64,000 nucleotides of DNA, taken from assembly GCA_037128705.1 (NCBI GenBank), contig JBAXVX010000009.1:51160-115159 (forward strand), given 5' to 3'. Positions 35,675-44,476 of the stretch are shown here, piece by piece. Within the stretch, counting starts at the first letter, position 1. Each line of letters starts with the position of its first letter. Origin of the DNA: CAIVAT01 sp037128705. Lineage in GTDB: Bacteria > Bacteroidota > Bacteroidia > Bacteroidales > FEN-979. The translations under genes and the position numbers were made by a program. The notes beneath the pieces were generated by a model. It was not told the origin of the DNA and made no database searches. It saw only the letters and a program-made list of their open reading frames with translations.

Positions 35675-36898
35675 TTATTCCAGTTCCTTCATGGATCGGC
35701 GGATAATTTCCACAGCTTCATGGATCTGTTCTTCCGTAATCACCAGAGGTGGCGCAAAACGGATGATGTGATCATGGGTTGGCTTGGCGAGCAGGCCGTT
35801 GTCGCGCATCTTCAGGCAAACATCCCATGCGCTCTTTCCATTAAACGGTTTGATCACGATGGCATTCAGCAAACCCTTGCCACGAACGAGTTCGATATAG
35901 GGAGAGTTGATCTTGCGCAGTTCGTCCCTGAACAGGATACCCAGCTTTTCGGCATTCTCCGCCAGTTTCTCATCACGAACAACTTCGAGGGCTGCCATGG
36001 CCACTTTGGCTGCCACCGGGTTGCCTCCAAAGGTAGATCCGTGTTCGCCCGGATGAATGCACATCATGATGTGATCATCGGCCAGCACCGCTGAAATTGG
36101 ATACACCCCGCCCGACAATGCTTTGCCGAGGATCAGCACATCGGGCTTGAAACCTTCCCAGTCGCAGGCAAGCAAACGGCCTGTACGAGCAATGCCGGTT
36201 TGTACTTCGTCGGCGATAAACAGGACATTCTTCGACTTGCAAAGATCATATGCCTTCTTCAGATAACCTTCGTCGGGCACAAAAACACCCGCTTCTCCCT
36301 GGATGGGTTCAACCAGGAAACCTGCTACATTCGGATCTTCCAACGCATTTTCAAGGGCGGTGAGATCGTTGTACGGGATGGAAATGAAACCGGGCGTAAA
36401 CGGTCCGAAATCCTTGCGGGCATCGGGATCATTCGACATGGATATCACCGTGATGGTACGGCCATGAAAGTTATTCTGGCAACAGATGATTTTTGCCTTG
36501 TCTTCAGGTATCCCCTTCACCATATAGCCCCATTTACGGGTAAGTTTCAGGGCGGTTTCATCGCCTTCGGCGCCCGAATTCATCGGAAGCACACGCTGGT
36601 AGCCAAAATATTCAGTAATGAATTTCTCGTACGATCCAAGCACATTGTTGTAGAAAGCCCGGGAGGTCAATTCGAGGGTTTGAGCCTGTTCAATCAGGGC
36701 CCCGACGATCCTTGGATGGCAGTGACCCTGGTTCACGGCAGAATAGGCCGATAAAAAGTCATAATAGCGTTTGCCTTCGACGTCCCACATGAAGACGCCT
36801 TTTCCTTTGGCTAACACAACAGGTAATGGATGGTAATTATGGGCCCCGTATTTGTCTTCGAGGTCAATCGCCATCTGCGAGGTTGTAATTTCGATCAT
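35675..36898 (-). CDS. rocD: Ornithine aminotransferase
   Basis: The 407-residue class-III PLP aminotransferase starts with GAHNYHPLPVVLAKGKGV, typical of ornithine--oxo-acid transaminase. It has SAYSAVNQGHCHPRI, LPMNSGAEGDETALK, ADEVQTGIARTG and the Schiff-base Lys in LILGKALSGGVYP. It turns ornithine and 2-oxoglutarate into glutamate semialdehyde and glutamate. The product is the substrate of PruA (12883-14523). The gene follows a T9SS cargo gene after 23 bases, which looks accidental, and ends in a terminator. Confidence 0.93.
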   Translation of the reverse strand: MIEITTSQMAIDLEDKYGAHNYHPLPVVLAKGKGVFMWDVEGKRYYDFLSAYSAVNQGHCHPRIVGALIEQAQTLELTSRAFYNNVLGSYEKFITEYFGYQRVLPMNSGAEGDETALKLTRKWGYMVKGIPEDKAKIICCQNNFHGRTITVISMSNDPDARKDFGPFTPGFISIPYNDLTALENALEDPNVAGFLVEPIQGEAGVFVPDEGYLKKAYDLCKSKNVLFIADEVQTGIARTGRLLACDWEGFKPDVLILGKALSGGVYPISAVLADDHIMMCIHPGEHGSTFGGNPVAAKVAMAALEVVRDEKLAENAEKLGILFRDELRKINSPYIELVRGKGLLNAIVIKPFNGKSAWDVCLKMRDNGLLAKPTHDHIIRFAPPLVITEEQIHEAVEIIRRSMKELE

Positions 36899-36921
36899 AA
36901 ATTTTATTTTGGAAATAAAGG

Positions 36922-37896
36922 TTATTTTTTAATGACAAATGAACCCGTATTCATTATTTCTTTTCCATCCATCAGGCGGAAGTAATAGGTTCCGTTTGGC
37001 AGGCTGTATACAGGTATTGCATTTTCTTCCTGCGAAACAGCATACGATCCGGCCAGTTTTCCGGCCACATTGTATACTTCCAATAAACCATCCTTCACCT
37101 CCCTGCTCAGTTTGATGTGGAGTATATCCGAAGCTGGATTGGGATAAACACGAACGCCGATCTCCGGCATCAGCATCTGCTGAACTCCCGAAGGATACTC
37201 GAGCATAAGGGCATCCACATACATGGTGTTTCCAACCTGTCCGACACTGCCTACGAAACTTACCACATCAAAGCCGGCGCTGGAGACAATCAGCACGGTC
37301 ATGGTATCAATGGCACCTCTGCCGGTATAACTGACCGGAACATCGAACTCTGTGTAGTGAGTGACGGGGCTTTTCTGGACCCATTTCCCGTAACCAATGG
37401 TGTCGCGCTTTTTAGCCGCAGCATTCCATTTTGAAAGCAGAATGACTGCCGAACAGGAATCACCGTTCACCGGTTCAAATTTGTAATATCCTTTTAAATG
37501 CAGGGGTCTGCAATCAGCACATGGTCTGCCAAGCAAAGCTTTTACACCAACCATATCCATGACAGCGGTTCCGATCATTCCCGGGATAAAAATGGTGACA
37601 GGTCCAAGAGGGAAGTTTGCCGATACGGCTCTGGCAGCATAGGTTCCCGAATATTTATCGGTGGTTTTAAAAACAGTGACCGGGCCAGGTCCGCCTGCGG
37701 TGGGCGGAACAGCGGCGAGTGAATTGAGGGTTGAAAGCCAGTTATCAGCAGGTCCCGTCCCTAAATCATCATAGTTCAATGAAGCACTAATAACGACATT
37801 ATACCAGTTTTCAAAGTCACCGTTTGGGACATTTGATTGGGAATAGGCTGAATTCATAGCCAATGCAAGCAAAAGAATGGTAAACATTTTTTTCAT
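36922..37896 (-). CDS. Secreted PCMD-like protein with T9SS type A sorting domain
   Basis: The 324-residue protein has a signal peptide (MKKMFTILLLALAMNSAYSQ), then NVPNGDFENWYN, the start typical of PCMD-like (putative carbohydrate-metabolism) beta-sandwich domains, here about residues 22-240. The C-terminal 80 residues (VYPNPASDILHI to NTGSFVIKK) are a type A sorting domain. It should be exported by the type IX system and bind glycan or another surface ligand; no catalytic residues were recognised. The four Cys (CADC and two others) may form disulfides. Confidence 0.75.
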   Translation of the reverse strand: MKKMFTILLLALAMNSAYSQSNVPNGDFENWYNVVISASLNYDDLGTGPADNWLSTLNSLAAVPPTAGGPGPVTVFKTTDKYSGTYAARAVSANFPLGPVTIFIPGMIGTAVMDMVGVKALLGRPCADCRPLHLKGYYKFEPVNGDSCSAVILLSKWNAAAKKRDTIGYGKWVQKSPVTHYTEFDVPVSYTGRGAIDTMTVLIVSSAGFDVVSFVGSVGQVGNTMYVDALMLEYPSGVQQMLMPEIGVRVYPNPASDILHIKLSREVKDGLLEVYNVAGKLAGSYAVSQEENAIPVYSLPNGTYYFRLMDGKEIMNTGSFVIKK

Positions 37897-37929
37897 AATA
37901 CGAATTGTTAAGTTAAGCTATAAAGGAAT

Positions 37930-38016
37930 TTACGATTTACGATTTACGATTTTAGATTTCATTACTCCATTACTCCATTACTTTGTTACCCTGTCACCTT
38001 GTTACCCTGTCACCCT
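37930..38016 (-). repeat. Composite octamer-heptamer array after the second TonB receptor
   Basis: Read on the minus strand from the receptor stop: about four GGTGACAG/GGTAACAA octamers, AATGGAGT units, AATCTAAAA, then three ATCGTAA heptamers (TTACGAT on the plus strand, 37930-37950). It fills the gap to the PCMD-like gene. The order of parts is the same as at 33774-33850. Confidence 0.9.
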
Positions 38017-38017
38017 T

Positions 38018-40429
38018 TTATATTTTATAAATCACCTGCAACTGCGTCATACGCGGTGGCTCGATGGTAAGAGGTCTCAGGGAGAACTCGGTATTCATAA
38101 GGTTGTTCACGATAACAGAAAATTTAAAGCTTTTCAAGGCATAACTGACGCGATAGTCAACGATGAAGGTTCCGGTATTGTGCTCCTCCCGGTATTTCTT
38201 GATTCCCGTTTTTACACCAAACATCTGGCCGTCGAGGATCTCATAAAAAAACTTATCGATGTTCTGCATAAATCCATAATAACGGCCGCCAAACCCGGTT
38301 GAAAAACGTCTCCAGGTAACCTGTATATCAGCCTTTAACAGGCTCTGGACGCGGTATTTCAGGATATGACCTGTCGTGTCGGATGAGGTCGTCAGGTAGG
38401 TCAGGGAATTTTTAACATTGTTCGGATTCACGTAAAACACATAATTCGGGTCGAGCGCCTGGGGAACGGAATAGGTATAACCAACCATGACAGACAGGTT
38501 CAGGTTCCTCATCAGGTCGCCTTCACCGGCAATGGAGGCATCGATGCCATAAATGCGTGCCGGCCCGGTATTGAAGAATTTAAATCCCACATCCTTGCTT
38601 GGGTTCGGGTTCAATCCCCAGAATCCGAAATTGAACTCAACATAATTGTCATAGTTCTCATAAAAGCCTGCGATATCAAACATCCCGGCAAATTTGCCAA
38701 ACTTGAACAATTGTTTGAATCCAAGTTCATAGGAGATGCTGGATTCAGGCGCGAGGTCAGGATTGGGATAAAAACCGAAATTGCCCGAAGTGGTGGTGAT
38801 GTAACGCTCACCAATACTCGGCACACGGTATCCCTGACCAACCGAGGCCCTGAAATAACTTGATTTGCCTGCCTGGAAATTGACCCCTGCCCTAAAAACA
38901 GGTTTTCCTTCGGTGAGGTCAGCCAGTTGATAATATTCATACCGGGCACCCAGCAGAATGGATAATTTCTTGAAGAACTTTTTTTCCAGCTGGGCATAGA
39001 CGGCAAAATTTTCTGCTGTAAAAGTGCCGTTTTCCCCTGCATTGGTCGTTCCGTCGGGTGCCAGTTTGCCCGAAAACACCTTTCCGAAAGCATAGGTATA
39101 ACTGTTCATCACCCCCGTGACGAGTATCAGATCGGTCGCCTTTTTAAATTTGTGGGTGTACTGGTATTCATTGAAAACAGTTACACTCAGCGAGCTCTGG
39201 TTATAAAGCCCGTCAGAATTCAGGTAATATACCCTGTTTTTCAGGGAATGTACATCCCCATTCTTGGCAAAATACTTAATAAACGGATCAAGGTAGAAGG
39301 TGAATGCTTTAAAGCGCGACAATGATCCGGGAAATGAGCGGTAGATATTTGTATCGGCATCATACCAGAAGAAGGTCTCGGCATTTTCCTGGAACATGAA
39401 ATTCCCGTTCAGCCCATAGGAAAGACCTTCTACTTTTTTTGAACGGACCCTTGAATTGAAATAGAACTTTAACCGGTTGTTATATTGTCCGTCGTTAAAA
39501 ATAGAATCGGCTACCTTCCCCTCCGGCGTACCGCCAATATATCCCTGGTCTTTATAAAAACTCACCCCGGCGGCCAGATCTTTATTATCAAATTTTTGCG
39601 AATGGTTCACCGTGATCCCGTAAACCACAGGATTCATCCCGCTCCAGGGTGTTGCATATTTGCGTTCAGGTTTACTGTAAGCACCAAGGAATGTAATAAT
39701 TTTGGTTGAAGGTTCATCCGTAGGCCATGCCGTTCTAATATTGATGGCCCCATTGATGGCCGATGATCCAAACAATACCGATGAGGCTCCCTTGACAACC
39801 TCGATCTGATCCACTTCGTCGATGGGGAGAAGTGCCCAGTCAGGACGACCGGCATCTCCCCTTAAAAGGGGTATCTCATCAACCATGACCATAACGCGCG
39901 AACCAAGTCCCGAACTGAAACCACTGCCAGCCCTGATCTGCGGTTCATTATTTACAATGGTAATCCCCGGCATCTTGTCGACCAGTTTGTCGGCGCTTGG
40001 CAGATTGCCTATTTCAATCGTTCTGGCCTTCATCACCTCAATGGAGGAGCTGGATTCCTGAATTTTCTGTGCATATTTTGAAGCTGATACGACGACCGTG
40101 CTCAATTCCTGGGAAATGTTTACAAGACGAATGTCAATCGTGTACGTTTTTTTGCCATCCAGGTGGATGAACTTCTCCATTTTTTCGTAACCAACCGAGG
40201 AGATGAAAAGATCATAATCCCCCTTGGGCAACTCAAGCCTGTACGAACCGTTGCTGTCGGAAAATGTGCCAACAGTTTGTCCGCTTACCCCGATATTAAC
40301 ATAAGGCAAGGCTTCAGAGGTCTTATCATCTGTAACCTTGCCTCTGATCACCGAAACCTGGGCCTCGGTAGCCAGGGAAAATAACAGGCAGATGGTTGAA
40401 AATATAGATAATCGTAAGGTTTGCTTCAT
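38018..40429 (-). CDS. TonB-dependent outer-membrane receptor with CarboxypepD_reg domain
   Basis: The 803-residue protein has a signal peptide, an N-terminal carboxypeptidase-like domain (VSVIRGKVTDDKTSEALPYVNI, about residues 25-110), a plug (STVVVSASKYAQKIQESSSSIEVM, MPGITIVNNEPQIRAG) and a barrel ending TQLQVIYKI. The plug and SASK... segment resemble vitamin/siderophore-type receptors (BtuB/FecA-like) more than SusC. The substrate is unknown. The cytochrome c maturation and UbiD genes lie upstream in the same direction, so haem or iron uptake is a reasonable guess only. Confidence 0.88.
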   Translation of the reverse strand: MKQTLRLSIFSTICLLFSLATEAQVSVIRGKVTDDKTSEALPYVNIGVSGQTVGTFSDSNGSYRLELPKGDYDLFISSVGYEKMEKFIHLDGKKTYTIDIRLVNISQELSTVVVSASKYAQKIQESSSSIEVMKARTIEIGNLPSADKLVDKMPGITIVNNEPQIRAGSGFSSGLGSRVMVMVDEIPLLRGDAGRPDWALLPIDEVDQIEVVKGASSVLFGSSAINGAINIRTAWPTDEPSTKIITFLGAYSKPERKYATPWSGMNPVVYGITVNHSQKFDNKDLAAGVSFYKDQGYIGGTPEGKVADSIFNDGQYNNRLKFYFNSRVRSKKVEGLSYGLNGNFMFQENAETFFWYDADTNIYRSFPGSLSRFKAFTFYLDPFIKYFAKNGDVHSLKNRVYYLNSDGLYNQSSLSVTVFNEYQYTHKFKKATDLILVTGVMNSYTYAFGKVFSGKLAPDGTTNAGENGTFTAENFAVYAQLEKKFFKKLSILLGARYEYYQLADLTEGKPVFRAGVNFQAGKSSYFRASVGQGYRVPSIGERYITTTSGNFGFYPNPDLAPESSISYELGFKQLFKFGKFAGMFDIAGFYENYDNYVEFNFGFWGLNPNPSKDVGFKFFNTGPARIYGIDASIAGEGDLMRNLNLSVMVGYTYSVPQALDPNYVFYVNPNNVKNSLTYLTTSSDTTGHILKYRVQSLLKADIQVTWRRFSTGFGGRYYGFMQNIDKFFYEILDGQMFGVKTGIKKYREEHNTGTFIVDYRVSYALKSFKFSVIVNNLMNTEFSLRPLTIEPPRMTQLQVIYKI

Positions 40430-40447
40430 CTATATGATTTTAACTTG

Positions 40448-40455
40448 CAAATGTA
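40448..40455 (-). promoter_or_regulatory. Candidate -7 element for the TonB receptor gene
   Basis: The minus strand reads TACATTTG, matching TAnnTTTG, 18 bases before the receptor ATG, in the gap after ubiD. This suggests the receptor is transcribed on its own. Confidence 0.45.
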
Positions 40456-40477
40456 ATAAAAGAAATGGAATATCATC

Positions 40478-42379
40478 CTATTCTATAGCCTGAGAAACCG
40501 CACCATTACTGATAACCAGCGACTTATAGATGAGAGACGGGGAGGACACGAGGGGCCCCAGGCCAAGATGAGCCCACTTTGCATCAATGGCGGCTATGGT
40601 CTGGTCATCCATGGCAATCACATTGGGCCAATCGCGTTGAAAATCATCTAGTTCCCTCGTTTTACGGGTACCATCGATGCACAGGGCCGGGATCTTGTTT
40701 CCGGACTCATCATCCTGGTAAAAACAGTCACGCATGGGGTCGATGTTGTTGGCTGCCAGCCAGGTTATCTGGGATAATGAGGTCAAATCGGCTTGCTCAT
40801 CCACAAAAAGGATGAATTTTATCTGTTCCAGCCATTTGTTCAGAAGGAGATCAGCCGCCATCAAGCGGATATGCCGCTTTTTGGATTTTTTCACGGCAAT
40901 GATCACCAAAGAAATTCCATCAGCAACCAGGTCGGTCCGGATATCTTTGATCTCAGGGAATCCTGCACGTATCTTTTCTATGAAAAAAACCGGGAACCCT
41001 TTGATCTGACCCGATAAAGATCTGTCCGGTCCCGCTCCGGTTGCGTCAATCCCTACTTTACTGCCAAAGGCATAGCGGCTGCTCGAATGGTCAAGAATAT
41101 CAACCGGTCCACGGAAAAAATGAATATCATTCACCGGGTCTACGCGTTCGGAGATAAGCCGGGCCAGGTGGCGGTAATTGGCAAGGTCGGTATCCTGACC
41201 GGTGACCAGCAGGATTTTATTGAACATCATCTGGCCTGCCCCCCACAACGAACTCATGATTTTAAGCGCCTGCCCGGGATATTCTTTCCTGATGCTCACG
41301 ATCGTGATGTTATGAAAAACCCCTTCGGCCGGCATGTGCATGTTCGTCACTTCAGGAGCCACCGTCATTTTAACGGGCATTAAAAAGATACGTTCCGTGG
41401 CTTTTCCGATCCAGGCGTCCTCCTGGGGTGGAATACCCACGATGGTGGCCGGATAAACAGCATTTTTGCGATGGGTGATGCATGTCACATGAAAGCGGGG
41501 GAACCTATCTGCCAGAGAATAAAAGCCGGTATGATCGCCAAAAGGACCCTCCATGATCAGTTCCTCAGCCGGATCAACATACCCTTCGATCACAAAGTCG
41601 ACATCGGCAGGCACCTCCAGGTCGTTGGTCAGGCATTTGACCAGTTCTACCTTTTTCTTCCGGAGGAATCCGGCCAGGAGGTATTCATCTACCTCTTCGG
41701 GCAGGGGTGCCGTGGCTGCATAGGTATAAACCGGATCTCCCCCAAGTGTAACCGAAACAGGCATGCGCTTCCCAAGTTCCTTATAATGCTGGTAATGCTT
41801 CGCCGATCCTTTGTGCAGATGCCAGTGCATTCCCGTCATGTCGGCTTTGAAAACCTGCATCCGGTACATCCCGAGGTTTCGTGCCCAGGTTTCAGGATCC
41901 CTCGTGTGAACGCCGGGCAGGGTGATAAAAGGCCCGCCGTCAAAAGGCCAGCAGGTAAGTATGGGAAGTTTTGCCAGATCGGGTTTTTCCATGATGATCT
42001 CCTGGCAGCGGCCACGACCCTTCACCGATTTCGGCATCCATGAAGCCACCTCTTTCAGGGCAGGAAGTACCTTGAGTTTATCAAGCAGACTCTTCCTGGG
42101 TCCGAGAAACTCCTTCATCAGTTTTGCGATGGCCGATTCTATTTCGTCAAGCTGATTTACCCCGAGGGCCATGCAAATCCTGCGGTCAGATGCAAATGCA
42201 TTGATCAGCAGGGGGAAGTCCGTTCCGTTATTCTCGAAAAGCAGCGCCTTCCCACCATTTTTCACCATCCGGTCGGCCACCTCGGTAATTTCAAGGTTGG
42301 GTGAAACGAATTCTTTTACACGAACCAGCTCACCGTGCGATTCAAGTGCGGAAATAAACTGAAGGAGGGAATGGTACAA
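40478..42379 (-). CDS. UbiD-family decarboxylase (menaquinone biosynthesis type)
   Basis: The 633-residue protein is a UbiD-type prenylated-flavin decarboxylase: NLGMYRMQV, MHWHLHKGSAKHYQHY and the catalytic block MEGPFGDHTGFYSLADRFP near residues 276-294, with its conserved acidic residues. Homologues in Bacteroidota are annotated as menaquinone-biosynthesis decarboxylases, and the length fits. A UbiX-type flavin prenyltransferase should exist elsewhere. The start is TTG, just 2 bases from a heptamer array; no ATG is available near. It follows the ccm genes in the same direction, fitting a respiratory role. Confidence 0.82.
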   Translation of the reverse strand: MYHSLLQFISALESHGELVRVKEFVSPNLEITEVADRMVKNGGKALLFENNGTDFPLLINAFASDRRICMALGVNQLDEIESAIAKLMKEFLGPRKSLLDKLKVLPALKEVASWMPKSVKGRGRCQEIIMEKPDLAKLPILTCWPFDGGPFITLPGVHTRDPETWARNLGMYRMQVFKADMTGMHWHLHKGSAKHYQHYKELGKRMPVSVTLGGDPVYTYAATAPLPEEVDEYLLAGFLRKKKVELVKCLTNDLEVPADVDFVIEGYVDPAEELIMEGPFGDHTGFYSLADRFPRFHVTCITHRKNAVYPATIVGIPPQEDAWIGKATERIFLMPVKMTVAPEVTNMHMPAEGVFHNITIVSIRKEYPGQALKIMSSLWGAGQMMFNKILLVTGQDTDLANYRHLARLISERVDPVNDIHFFRGPVDILDHSSSRYAFGSKVGIDATGAGPDRSLSGQIKGFPVFFIEKIRAGFPEIKDIRTDLVADGISLVIIAVKKSKKRHIRLMAADLLLNKWLEQIKFILFVDEQADLTSLSQITWLAANNIDPMRDCFYQDDESGNKIPALCIDGTRKTRELDDFQRDWPNVIAMDDQTIAAIDAKWAHLGLGPLVSSPSLIYKSLVISNGAVSQAIE

Positions 42380-42380
42380 T

Positions 42381-42415
42381 GTACGATTTACGATTTACGA
42401 TGTAAGATATAAGAT
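42381..42415 (-). repeat. Heptamer array between ccmE and ubiD
   Basis: On the plus strand: GTACGAT, TTACGAT (two), GTAAGAT, ATAAGAT. On the minus strand each of the first units carries TAA or a near match. The array begins about 7 bases after the ccmE stop and ends next to the TTG start of ubiD. Confidence 0.85.
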
Positions 42416-42422
42416 TTCGATT

Positions 42423-42830
42423 TCAGCCGAATTTTTTATTGCTGAATTTTGATGGCGCTTTCTTGTCGTTGTATTTTGACGGACATTTCAGCAGCAGGCT
42501 TTTCGCCATAAATTGGTCGCCGTGCATGGAGCCGATGATCACGACCTTCTCTGATTTTTCAAAATCCTGGGGCTTTGCATTGTTATAGATCACCTTTTTC
42601 TCGATCCCCATTTCATCCACCATATAAAATGAAAACTGGTTGGCGTTCTTCTGGGCATTGTATTCGATGGGTTTGGCCTTGTTCAATTTACCGATGATGT
42701 GCAATTCCTTCCCCGGTTTCAGGGCGGCTTCTGTAAAATCGGAATAGGTACTCGAATCGGTCATGGTGGTGATCACCACGGCAACAGCAACTACCAGGAT
42801 CAGGATGATGACAATATGAATGGTTTTCAT
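42423..42830 (-). CDS. ccmE: Cytochrome c-type biogenesis protein CcmE, CxxxY form
   Basis: The 135-residue protein has one N-terminal membrane anchor (residues 5-22) and the OB-fold haem chaperone domain. The haem attachment site reads LLLKCPSKY (Cys116, Tyr120), so it is the CxxxY variant; the classical proteins have HxxxY. CcmE takes haem from CcmC and passes it to the CcmF ligase. It is encoded in the run ccmB-ccmC-ccmD-ccmE, 2 bases after ccmD. ccmF, usually next, is absent here. Confidence 0.88.
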   Translation of the reverse strand: MKTIHIVIILILVVAVAVVITTMTDSSTYSDFTEAALKPGKELHIIGKLNKAKPIEYNAQKNANQFSFYMVDEMGIEKKVIYNNAKPQDFEKSEKVVIIGSMHGDQFMAKSLLLKCPSKYNDKKAPSKFSNKKFG

Positions 42831-42832
42831 GT

Positions 42833-42973
42833 TTACTTTTTCGTTGATTTCTCTTCAATTTCTTTTTCCAGTTTCCTCACCTTGCGGTCGATGGTAAACA
42901 AATAGGCGAATACCCCAACCATGATGACTGCCAATACTGCAACGACAACAAATATTTTTCCGTATACTTCCAT
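42833..42973 (-). CDS. ccmD: CcmD-like small membrane protein
   Basis: A 46-residue frame starts with ATG at 42973 and ends with TAA at 42833. It encodes a membrane helix (KIFVVVAVLAVIMVGVFAYLF) and then a charged coil (DRKVRKLEKEIEEKSTKK). Size, topology and position between ccmC (20-base gap) and ccmE (2-base gap) match CcmD, which helps CcmE leave CcmABC. Sequence is too short to prove this by similarity alone. Confidence 0.75.
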   Translation of the reverse strand: MEVYGKIFVVVAVLAVIMVGVFAYLFTIDRKVRKLEKEIEEKSTKK

Positions 42974-42993
42974 ACAAATTAGGTTAAAAGTTA

Positions 42994-43659
42994 TTAGTCA
43001 TTCAACAATCTGTTTTCAATTTTCCTGATCCTGACCCTGATATTCATGATCCAGAACCCGAGCAGGATCCAGCCGATCATCGCAGGATAAAAAACAATGC
43101 GCATGGAGGGATCAAGGTGCATGGGCAATACCGGGGGTGAATCCTTTCCCGGGTGGATGCTTTCGCCCGACAGCCGCGGAAGTACCATCACAAAAACGAT
43201 CCACAGGAAGAAGGCAAAAATATTGTACACTGCACTGACTTTCGCCCGCTTGTGCACATCGTCGATGGAGCCTCGCAGGATCATGTAGGCCAGGTAGATA
43301 AAAAGTCCGACCGCCGCACCGTTCAGCTTGGGATCCTTCACCCAGGGAGCACCCCAGGTGAAATTTGCCCAGACCATTCCGGTGAAGATGCCGAGAAATC
43401 CGAACATCAGGCCCACATTCACCGCCTCAACCGCCATGATGTCCTCCTCCTCCCTGAATTTGCTCAAATACCGGAGGCTGTATATAAACCCGGTGACAAG
43501 CATGGCCATCATGCCAAACCACATTCCCACGTGGTAAAACAAATTCCTCATGGTCTCCCTGATCATGGTATCCGGAACATCAACCATGAACCCCACGATG
43601 ATGGCGTACAACAACAAAATCACCGATAAATATTTCCACCAATCTTTTTTTAACATCAT
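42994..43659 (-). CDS. ccmC: Haem exporter/handling protein CcmC
   Basis: The 221-residue protein has six hydrophobic helices. The Trp-rich haem-handling segment FTWGAPWVKDPK corresponds to the WWD motif, and periplasmic His residues lie in LFYHVGMWF and LPMHLDPSM. CcmC loads haem onto CcmE at the periplasmic face. It follows ccmB after a gap of 47 bases that holds a heptamer array, and precedes ccmD. Either of the two initial Met codons could be used. Confidence 0.9.
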   Translation of the reverse strand: MMLKKDWWKYLSVILLLYAIIVGFMVDVPDTMIRETMRNLFYHVGMWFGMMAMLVTGFIYSLRYLSKFREEEDIMAVEAVNVGLMFGFLGIFTGMVWANFTWGAPWVKDPKLNGAAVGLFIYLAYMILRGSIDDVHKRAKVSAVYNIFAFFLWIVFVMVLPRLSGESIHPGKDSPPVLPMHLDPSMRIVFYPAMIGWILLGFWIMNIRVRIRKIENRLLND

Positions 43660-43676
43660 GCGATTAATTATTAATC

Positions 43677-43704
43677 AAAAATCTAAAATCGTAAATCGTA
43701 AATT
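43677..43704 (+). repeat. Heptamer array between ccmB and ccmC
   Basis: The plus strand reads ATCTAAA, ATCGTAA, ATCGTAA and a partial unit. It lies inside the ccm operon, 3 bases from the ccmB stop. Here the stop-bearing strand is opposite to the genes, unlike most arrays in the window. Confidence 0.8.
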
Positions 43705-43706
43705 AT

Positions 43707-44366
43707 TTAGTCTTTCCAAAGGTACGGAAATAACAAATAGGCCAGGGTGATCACTGCGATGATGATGGAGAGCAGGATAACCAAAAGGCCCGATAAACCT
43801 GACCAATCCATGCTGCTGATGGCCGACCGGGAAACTTTCATCAGGGTGGCAAGCAGGGGGAGTACGATCGGAAAACTCAAAATGGCCATCAAAGAGAAGT
43901 TATGGCTCGCCCGGGAGGCGATGGCGGCGACCATGGTAAGCACCGATGACAATCCCAGGCTTCCAAGCAGCAAGGTCAGTAAAAACAGGGGCACATTCAC
44001 AACCTGGTTGCCCATGAGCAGCAGGAAAAACCCAAATGCCAGTGCCGAGAGGATGGCCATCAGGAAGAGGTTATAGAGTATTTTTGAGAGGATCACCGCC
44101 TGCGGACTGGCAATGGTATAATAGTACAGGTGCCGCGCAGGGCTCTCCTGCACAAAACTCTTTGAGATCCCGTTCACGGCTACAAAGAGCAGGATGATCC
44201 AGAAGAGTGAATTCCAGGTTTCGGCCGTAATGGCGTCTTCAAAAGCAAGATAGGTGGTAAAAATGGTGGAGACCAGGTACAACAGGATGCCATTCAGCAC
44301 ATATTTTTGCTTCAGTTCAAGCCTGATCTCTTTTCCAACAAGGTGTTTAATCTCCAGGTAGTGCAT
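43707..44366 (-). CDS. ccmB: Haem exporter permease CcmB
   Basis: The 219-residue protein has six predicted helices and an N-terminal KHLVGKEIRLELKQKYVLNG, as in CcmB. It also has ESPARHLYYYTIASPQAVILSKILYN. CcmB forms an ABC-type complex with CcmA and CcmC that releases holo-CcmE. No ccmA ATPase gene is adjacent. It is the first gene of the minus-strand ccm run; the terminator at 44396-44428 ends the preceding gene, so a promoter must lie in the 30 bases between. Confidence 0.9.
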   Translation of the reverse strand: MHYLEIKHLVGKEIRLELKQKYVLNGILLYLVSTIFTTYLAFEDAITAETWNSLFWIILLFVAVNGISKSFVQESPARHLYYYTIASPQAVILSKILYNLFLMAILSALAFGFFLLLMGNQVVNVPLFLLTLLLGSLGLSSVLTMVAAIASRASHNFSLMAILSFPIVLPLLATLMKVSRSAISSMDWSGLSGLLVILLSIIIAVITLAYLLFPYLWKD

Positions 44367-44395
44367 CTGCTGACGGCGAATTTTGGTGCAAAGAT

Positions 44396-44428
44396 AAAAA
44401 AAACCCCGCGGTTTCCCGCGGGGTTTTT
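44396..44428 (-). terminator. Rho-independent terminator after the first Asp-box protein gene
   Basis: A long G/C stem (AACCCCGCGG with CCGCGGGGTT) with a 4-base loop is flanked by A and T runs on both sides. It lies about 50 bases downstream of the stop of the gene at 44477-46276. Confidence 0.88.
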
Positions 44429-44476
44429 CAACACACTGTATCCGTGATTATTACAATCAGTTCATTAACAGTTAAT

